Source: Actinomycetota bacterium
Lineage (GTDB): Bacteria; Actinomycetota; Acidimicrobiia; Acidimicrobiales; Ilumatobacteraceae
Length of the DNA stretch: 64,000 bases
Assembly (NCBI GenBank): GCA_026393475.1
Contig: JAPLAA010000097.1
Coordinates: forward strand, 42,345 to 106,344
Direction: 5' to 3'
A program made the position numbers and the translations under genes. A model generated the notes under the pieces. That model was not told the origin of the DNA. It ran no database searches and was given only the letters and a program-made list of their open reading frames with translations. Of this stretch, positions 58,995-64,000 are shown piece after piece (the first letter of the stretch is position 1; the number at the start of each line of letters is the position of its first letter).

Positions 58995-60131
58995 TCACGG
59001 CTGGTAGCCGTCGAGGATGCCGCGCAGGCCCGTGGCGTGGTCGCCGAAGGCGAGCTGTTCGAGGATGCCCATGCCGTGCTCGACGGAGCCGTCGGCCTTG
59101 GTGAGCGTGGCGCGGCACAGCGCCTGGATGTGCACGTTCTCTCGCGAGTTCGGTGCCTCGACCGGGGTCGCGAGGCGCTCGCCGCCCACCACGTGCTCGC
59201 CCTTCCAGTAGCCGTGGCCGAACTCGGGGTTGCCGTAGCCGATGCCACGCATGTGGAACTCGAACATCGGCTCGAGGCGCACCGTGTCGACGGAGCCGTC
59301 CCAGTGGACGAGGTCGTACTCGAACCAGACCGCCCAGCGCGTGCCCGGCCGCCACTCGAGCCGGTACTCGACCGTGCGCGTGAGCATCGGTTCGGTGTCG
59401 CCGACGGGAGCGATCGCGCCCACCTCGTGCCAGCGGCGGCCGTCGGCGTACTCGTTGACGTCGAAGTGGGTGGAGCACGACGGGAAGTTGACCGGCGCCC
59501 ACAGCCAGAAGAACTGCGGCCATCCCGTCGGCGCCCCCGTTGCCGCCGGCTCGCCGACCGGACGGATGCCCCACGAACGGTCGCGTGAGCCGAGGATCTC
59601 GGTCGGGTCGAGTTCGATCCGCTCGCCGTCGATCTCGATCCAGCCGCTCCAGGTGCCGAACTGGGTGAGGCGCGTGTAGTCCATGAACGTGCGGTTGCCG
59701 ATCCGCTGGAAGAAATGCGGCTCCTCGATCACGGGCGACCGATGGGTGAACGTGACGTCGGCCCGGATGCCCTGCTCGGGTGCGTCGACGAGCACCTGTA
59801 CGACGCGGAGCGGCTCGACGATGCGCACCTCGATCGGCGTGAGCGTGGTGGCGTGGAGCCGGTCGTCGGGCGCTCGCTGCGACACGAACACCGACGCCTG
59901 CTCACGCGTCGTCTCCGCCCCCTCGGTGCTGTCAGGGCGGACCACGCAGAACGATGCGTCGGCCACATGGCGGTTCGGGTAGAGGCCCATCGCGGCCGCG
60001 AAGTAGAGCGAACCGTCGGGGGAGTAGCCGTTGAAGAAGTAGCGGTCGTACTGGTTGACGTCGCCGGAGGCCGAGTTGGCGATCGGGACCGAGGCCTGGT
60101 GGATCGGGAAGTCGTCGTAGCTGGTGAGCAC
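58995..60131 (-). CDS. Unknown beta-rich (AttH/lipocalin-like) protein
   Basis: 378 residues, no signal peptide. I recognise no catalytic motif. Two beta-rich halves are suggested: GDVNQYDRYFFNGYSPDGSLYFAAAMGLYPNRHVADASFCVV in the first and GWIEIDGERIELDPTEILGSRDRSWGIRPVG, then FFWLWAPVNFPSCSTHFDVNEYADGRRW in the second; the RDRSWGIR block resembles AttH/CrtC-like hydratase or DUF7064/7065 proteins. Such genes often accompany steroid or fatty-acid catabolism in actinobacteria, by inference only. GTG 60131 used; a GTG at 60152 is possible. Divergent from ctaA. Confidence 0.65.
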   Translation of the reverse strand: MLTSYDDFPIHQASVPIANSASGDVNQYDRYFFNGYSPDGSLYFAAAMGLYPNRHVADASFCVVRPDSTEGAETTREQASVFVSQRAPDDRLHATTLTPIEVRIVEPLRVVQVLVDAPEQGIRADVTFTHRSPVIEEPHFFQRIGNRTFMDYTRLTQFGTWSGWIEIDGERIELDPTEILGSRDRSWGIRPVGEPAATGAPTGWPQFFWLWAPVNFPSCSTHFDVNEYADGRRWHEVGAIAPVGDTEPMLTRTVEYRLEWRPGTRWAVWFEYDLVHWDGSVDTVRLEPMFEFHMRGIGYGNPEFGHGYWKGEHVVGGERLATPVEAPNSRENVHIQALCRATLTKADGSVEHGMGILEQLAFGDHATGLRGILDGYQP

Positions 60132-60206
60132 GGACGTGACCGTAGCCACCACGCCCTGGTGCTCACGGAGTGGGCGCAGGGGTGGCTCGGCTCCTACGCT
60201 CGTCAC

Positions 60207-61235
60207 GTGGTGTCTCCCGAGCAGCGAGTCCCAGAGCCGGTCAGCGAACAGAAGACCGGGCGCCGCTGGCAGCTCTCGCCGGAGCGCTACCGCTCCATCT
60301 GCGTCCTTGCGCTGGCCCTGCTCGCCATCATCGTGGTGTCGGGCGCCGGGGTGCGCCTCACCGGGTCCGGTCTCGGCTGCGACGACTGGCCGAACTGCAA
60401 CAACGAGCGGCTGATCGACGTGTCGTCCAAGCACGCCGCGATCGAACAGGTGAACCGGTTGTTCACCGGGCTCGTCGCCGTCGGCGTGGTGCTCGCAGTG
60501 CTCGGCTCGATGGTGCGCACGCCGCGTCGGCGCGACCTGACACTGCTGTCGTGGGGCCTCGTCGCCGGTGTGGTCGGCCAGGTGGTGCTCGGCGGCATCA
60601 CGGTGCTGGTTGACCTGCATCCCGCTGCCGTGCAGGCGCACTTCCTGCTGTCGATGGTGCTGATCGCGAACGCGGTGGTGCTGGTGTACCGAGCCGGTCT
60701 GCCGGCTCGCGAGCGGTCACCGAGGGTCTCGCTGCCGATCCGTCGTCATGTGTGGGCGGTGGCCGTCGCGTCGGCCGTCGTGATCGTGCTCGGCACGGTG
60801 GTCACCGGCTCGGGGCCTCACGCCGGTGACGAGAAGGCGCGCCGCTTCGGGTTCGACATCCACGACGTCGTGCAGATCCACAGCGTCTCGGTGTGGATCA
60901 CGGTCGCGATCGTCACCGCGCTGATGTTCCGGTTGCGCAACCGCCACCGCGATCGCGACGTGCTCGACGGATCGGTGATGGCCTGGCTGTGTCTCGCCGT
61001 GCTGCAGGGCGGCGTCGGCTACCTGCAGTACTTCACCGACATCCCGGCCGCGCTGGTGGCGCTGCACATCGCACTGGCGACGGCGCTGTGGTCGGTCAAC
61101 GTCTGGATGATCGAGGTGATGAGTGGGCCGGCGTCAGGTGAGGGCCTTGATGAACTCGGCGGTCTTGTCGATGATCGCGGAGAAGAACCCGCCCACGTCG
61201 TTGACGAAGTCGCCGAAGGCGCCCGCGGACGCTGA
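60207..61235 (+). CDS. ctaA: Heme A synthase (CtaA/Cox15 family)
   Basis: 342 residues with eight predicted helices. Family residues: VVSGAGVRLTGSGLGCDDWPNC (with the paired Cys), KHAAIEQVNRLFTGLVAVG (Glu and heme His), HPAAVQAHFLLSMVL, VQIHSVSVWITVAIV and LQGGVGYLQYFTDIPAALVALHIALA. It converts heme O to heme A for cytochrome oxidase. The last 30 residues (GLDELGGLVDDRGEEPAHVVDEV) extend past the last helix and overlap an opposite-strand gene by 102 bases. GTG 60207 is used; 60210 is also possible. Confidence 0.9.
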   Translation: MVSPEQRVPEPVSEQKTGRRWQLSPERYRSICVLALALLAIIVVSGAGVRLTGSGLGCDDWPNCNNERLIDVSSKHAAIEQVNRLFTGLVAVGVVLAVLGSMVRTPRRRDLTLLSWGLVAGVVGQVVLGGITVLVDLHPAAVQAHFLLSMVLIANAVVLVYRAGLPARERSPRVSLPIRRHVWAVAVASAVVIVLGTVVTGSGPHAGDEKARRFGFDIHDVVQIHSVSVWITVAIVTALMFRLRNRHRDRDVLDGSVMAWLCLAVLQGGVGYLQYFTDIPAALVALHIALATALWSVNVWMIEVMSGPASGEGLDELGGLVDDRGEEPAHVVDEVAEGARGR

Positions 61236-61313
61236 AGGGTTCCGCCAGAACGAGATCACCAGGAACATGACGAACACTGTCGTCAAGCTCTTCCTCACGG
61301 TTACGAACGTCAC
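61134..61313 (-). CDS. Small membrane protein overlapping the ctaA 3' end
   Basis: 59 residues from GTG 61313 with GGAGG 8 bases upstream, chosen over a longer frame. One helix (SLTTVFVMFLVISFW) is followed by an amphipathic C-terminal segment AFGDFVNDVGGFFSAIIDKTAEFIKALT. The pattern resembles a family of small actinobacterial membrane proteins. The gene lies antisense to the last 102 bases of ctaA, so both proteins use the same DNA. Function unknown. Confidence 0.6.
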   Translation of the reverse strand: MTFVTVRKSLTTVFVMFLVISFWRNPSASAGAFGDFVNDVGGFFSAIIDKTAEFIKALT

Positions 61314-61419
61314 GGGCACGACCTCCAACTGACCACTCGAGCCGATCCGGGGGATTCCGGGGGTCGGCGAACGAGCAGTGAGATCTCCGCTTGTTCGCAA
61401 GCCTAGCCAGTCGGGTGCG

Positions 61420-62394
61420 TCAGAGCAACGATCCGAGGCCGCCGATGACGGCCCGGAACTCCCGCACGGTGGAGTGGAGGATGTCCTCGGCGGTGCGCAC
61501 CCGGTCGATTCGCCCGGCGACCTGGCCGGTGAGCGCGAGCGACGCTTCCATGTCGCCGCCGAAGTACAGGTCCATCGCGGTGCCGAACTCGGCCATCGAC
61601 ACGTTCTCCTCGCGCTCGAGCCGCTCGCTGCGCTGGGTGCGCAACGCCCGCAGGCCCGGGCGGCCGAAGCGGTTGAGGAACACGGTGTCGGTCTCGGCGG
61701 CGGCGATGATCGCGTCCTTCCAGTTCTGGTGCACCGGCGACTCGGCGGCGCTCACCATCCGCGTGCCCATCTGCACGCCGTCGGCGCCGAGCGCGAACGC
61801 AGCGGCCATCGAGGCGCCGTCGGTGATGCCGCCGGCGGCCACGATCGGCACGTCGACCTTCGACCGCACGAGGGGGAGCAGCACCATCGACGAGACGTCG
61901 CGCGGGTTCTTGAACCCGCCGCCCTCGCCGCCTTCCACCACGAGCCCGTCGACGCCGGCGTCGATCGCCTTCATCGCTGCGGCGAGCGTCGGCACCACGT
62001 GGAAGACCGTGAGGCCCGCCGCCTTGAGTTGCGTCGTGTACTTGGTGGGATCGCCTGCCGACGTGGTGACGAACTGGACGCCCTGCTCCACCACGAACTC
62101 GACGATCGCCGGGTCGCGCACGAAGGCCTGGGCGATGTTGACGCCGAAGGGGCGATCGGTGAGCTCGCGCATCGCGATGATCTCGCGGCGGATGTTGTCG
62201 AGTTCGCCCGACGACGTCTCGATGATGCCGAGGCCGCCGGCGCGGCTGACGGCCGAGGCGAGCTGCGAACGGGCGATCCAGCCCATCGGCGCCTGGACGA
62301 TGGGGTAGTCGATGCCCAGCAGCTCCGTGACCCGGGTGCGCAGCGGCGCCGGGCGCTCGGTGGATCCTGGTTCGTCGTGAGGAGCGTCAGCCAT
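61420..62394 (-). CDS. Nitronate monooxygenase-like (2-nitropropane dioxygenase) protein
   Basis: 324 residues. FMN barrel with IDYPIVQAPMGWIARSQLASAVSRAGGLGII at the N terminus, VDGLVVEGGEGGGFKNPRDVSSMVLLPLV and VPIVAAGGITDGASMAAAFALGADGVQMGTRMV. The FMN phosphate motif GGI and GT are intact. Actinobacterial members may act on alkyl nitronates, or on enoyl or quinone substrates. Diverges from the CGNR gene with a 72-base gap. Confidence 0.9.
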   Translation of the reverse strand: MADAPHDEPGSTERPAPLRTRVTELLGIDYPIVQAPMGWIARSQLASAVSRAGGLGIIETSSGELDNIRREIIAMRELTDRPFGVNIAQAFVRDPAIVEFVVEQGVQFVTTSAGDPTKYTTQLKAAGLTVFHVVPTLAAAMKAIDAGVDGLVVEGGEGGGFKNPRDVSSMVLLPLVRSKVDVPIVAAGGITDGASMAAAFALGADGVQMGTRMVSAAESPVHQNWKDAIIAAAETDTVFLNRFGRPGLRALRTQRSERLEREENVSMAEFGTAMDLYFGGDMEASLALTGQVAGRIDRVRTAEDILHSTVREFRAVIGGLGSLL

Positions 62395-62466
62395 GAGGCG
62401 ACGGTATCCCCAGGCCTCCTTGCAGGTTCGGTCGGACGGCTTCGATGCCCACGTACGATCAGGGCG

Positions 62467-63054
62467 ATGACGTCGGCGCAGCACCCGCTCGATTCGTCGG
62501 GCGTGCCGCTGCCCGACGGCAGCTGGCCCGATCTGCCGGGCACCGGGGGTTCGCTCGACCTCGTCCGCCGGTTCTGCAACTCGATCAACCGGGAGCTCGG
62601 GGGAGAGGCGTGGCACGACGTCGACGAGCTCGACGGCTGGCTGCGTCGCGAGGGCTACGACGTCGGTCGGCTCACCCTGCGCGATCTCGACGAGTTGCTC
62701 GCGTTGCGCCATGGTCTGTGGCGGTCGATCGCCGGTCGATCGCTGGCACCGCTCGGCGCCGTGCTCGAGCCCCTGCGTTTCCGGCCCGTGGTCGACGGCG
62801 ACGTGTTGCGCCTCGTGGCCACCGGCTCGACGTCCGACGTGGTCGCAGGCCGCCTGGTGGCCATCGTCGTCGACGCGCAGACGACCGGCGTGTGGGACCG
62901 GGTGAAGGCGTGCCAGCACTGCGACTGGATCTTCATCGACTCGTCGCGGAACCGCAGCGGCCGGTGGTGCTCGATGTCGGCCTGCGGCGGACGGGAGAAG
63001 GCTCGCGCCTACCGGTCGCGCCGACGTGAGCCGACCGGGAGCTCAGGGAGCTGA
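62467..63054 (+). CDS. CGNR zinc-finger (ABATE) protein
   Basis: 195 residues. N-terminal ABATE-like domain (SLDLVRRFCNSINR, then LTLRDLDELLALRHGLWRSI) and C-terminal CGNR zinc finger: VKACQHCDWIFIDSSRNRSGRWCSMSACGGREKARAYRSRRR. The two C-x-x-C pairs are complete, but the name-giving CGNR reads CGGR. Presumed transcription regulator. ATG 62467. It overlaps the next gene by 12 bases at the stops. Confidence 0.88.
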   Translation: MTSAQHPLDSSGVPLPDGSWPDLPGTGGSLDLVRRFCNSINRELGGEAWHDVDELDGWLRREGYDVGRLTLRDLDELLALRHGLWRSIAGRSLAPLGAVLEPLRFRPVVDGDVLRLVATGSTSDVVAGRLVAIVVDAQTTGVWDRVKACQHCDWIFIDSSRNRSGRWCSMSACGGREKARAYRSRRREPTGSSGS

Positions 63055-64000
63055 GCTGGCCGTCGGCGTCTCCTCGCCGACGAACACCACCTGACCGGTC
63101 ACCACGCACGCCTCGTCGGCGGTGCGGCGCATCGGGATCCAGTCGGCCTCGTCGGGCACCACCACGAACGGCTGCAGCACACCGTCGCCGAGATCGACCT
63201 GGGCGACGAACTTGTGAGGCTGCTTCACCTCGGCCAGCGCGTGGGGATCGCACCTGCTCTCCGTGAACCGGATCGCGACGTCGATGGTCGTCGTGCCTTC
63301 GGGCAGCACGGCAACTGGCTCGCCCTCGTCGGTGCCGACCGTTTCGAACGAGTAGGGGACCGTGCCGGAGATGGCGTCGATCGTGATCGTGTCCGTCGAG
63401 GTGCCGCGGGTGAGCCGGAGCACGCCGGCCGTGACGGGCCGCCCCTCCCAGTCCTCGCGGTGCAGGTCGGCCCACTCGATCGTCACCGACGCGTCGATGT
63501 GCTGACGCTGGCAGTCCTCGAGGTAGAGCCGGCGGGCGAGGTGCCAACGATCGACGACCGGCATCTCGCGCACCGAGCCGTCGTCGAGGCCGAGCAGCAC
63601 GACCGCCGTGTCGAGCGACGGCATCGAGTCGATCAGGCCGTCGCCGACGCACACCGCGCCGGGGAACGCGACCGGGAAGTCGATGGTCTGCCCGCCGACC
63701 ACGGTGGTGTCGCGCGGCGTGGCCGGCGTGGTGTAGCCCGCCCACACGAACTGCACGGAGGCGACCTCGAACCGGTCGCGGGTGCCGTTCACCACCTGCA
63801 CCTGGAACTGGCCCTTGGCCGGATCCTCGCGGTTTTGTTGCGGCACGGCGACGAGCTGACCCTCGGGGATCGGCAGCTTCGGTTCGGTCGTCTCGGGCAC
63901 GAACTCGGTCGTGCTCGTGGTGTCGGTGGTGTCGGTGGTGTCGGTGGAGTCGATGGTCTCGGACACGGCGGCGGCGGTGGAGGCGGTCGCCGGCGCTGCG
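63043..64000 (-). CDS. Secreted or lipid-anchored protein of unknown function, 5' truncated
   Basis: The frame runs off the right edge; a GTG at 63966 could start a 307-residue form, but the preceding AAPATASTAAA segment looks like the region after a lipobox, so the true start is probably outside. A Thr/Asp-rich linker (TDTTDTTDTTST, from a 9-base DNA repeat) precedes a Cys-containing domain with QFQVQVVNGTRDRFEVASVQFVWAGY, LYLEDCQRQHIDASVTIEW and FTESRCDPHALAEVKQPHKFVAQV. No family recognised. Confidence 0.7.
   Translation of the reverse strand, partial: AAPATASTAAAVSETIDSTDTTDTTDTTSTTEFVPETTEPKLPIPEGQLVAVPQQNREDPAKGQFQVQVVNGTRDRFEVASVQFVWAGYTTPATPRDTTVVGGQTIDFPVAFPGAVCVGDGLIDSMPSLDTAVVLLGLDDGSVREMPVVDRWHLARRLYLEDCQRQHIDASVTIEWADLHREDWEGRPVTAGVLRLTRGTSTDTITIDAISGTVPYSFETVGTDEGEPVAVLPEGTTTIDVAIRFTESRCDPHALAEVKQPHKFVAQVDLGDGVLQPFVVVPDEADWIPMRRTADEACVVTGQVVFVGEETPTASSAP

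Overview
This is a strongly GC-rich, gene-dense stretch of chromosome from an actinobacterium. The gene content fits the Acidimicrobiia (Ilumatobacter-like), but that placement is an inference. The signs are several F420/LLM-class oxidoreductases, small F420/PNPOx-type flavin-fold proteins, a mycothiol-dependent enzyme (maleylpyruvate isomerase family), DUF2510 proteins, a 13E12/DUF222 HNH nuclease, a SigE-type ECF sigma factor and a FadD-type ligase. Most genes are single-gene or two- to three-gene units, often linked by 4-base start/stop overlaps (ATGA or GTGA).

Region 1-12 kb: a truncated LLM oxidoreductase; an ECF sigma factor coupled to a membrane protein; a phosphotransferase; a CAP-domain lipoprotein; a stand-alone LigD-type polymerase domain; a biotin-carrier/carboxyltransferase fusion; a MenC/N-acylamino-acid racemase coupled to a GNAT enzyme; a 2OG-Fe(II) oxygenase; and an ArsR regulator with an SRPBCC partner gene that appears frameshifted, under a perfect palindromic operator. 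Region 12-28 kb: DUF72, TauE/SafE, globin, sulfatase, metallo-beta-lactamase, mycothiol enzyme, ProA-like dehydrogenase, M1 peptidase, FAD oxidase, CPBP protease, panC, P1 peptidase, LLM oxidoreductase, SnoaL and hexapeptide acyltransferase.

Region 28-43 kb: a heterodimeric ABC exporter with one degenerate ATP site, a DoxX pair, dehydrogenases, a ThuA protein, two SDRs, an M16 peptidase lipoprotein, an LLM oxidoreductase and an acyl-CoA synthetase. Region 43-50 kb: hydrolases, then an ABC-2 type exporter, a small membrane protein and a two-component system. The first two of these units share a duplicated promoter/leader of about 130 bp.

Region 50-52.5 kb is the most striking. It holds a bacterial Ro60 orthologue (Rsr; TROVE plus vWA domains). 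Upstream, on the same strand, lie four tandem Y-RNA-like elements. Their closing stems are complementary with covarying pairs. Two carry a circularly permuted tRNA-like module (T-arm, closed acceptor hairpin, D-arm), as in YrlA RNAs. The array looks like a duplicated two-RNA cassette feeding Rsr. Next to it is a DUF222/HNH gene with two promoter motifs resembling the mycobacterial RecA-independent (PafBC) DNA-damage promoter.

Region 54-64 kb is mostly metabolic: phosphatase, methyltransferase, a TetR-SnoaL fusion, a coupled PNPOx-PNPOx-SDR operon, heme A synthase with an antisense-overlapping small gene, a nitronate monooxygenase-like protein, a CGNR zinc-finger protein and a truncated secreted protein. 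Four genes end in short tandem repeats whose period is usually not a multiple of three, so TGA falls in several frames.
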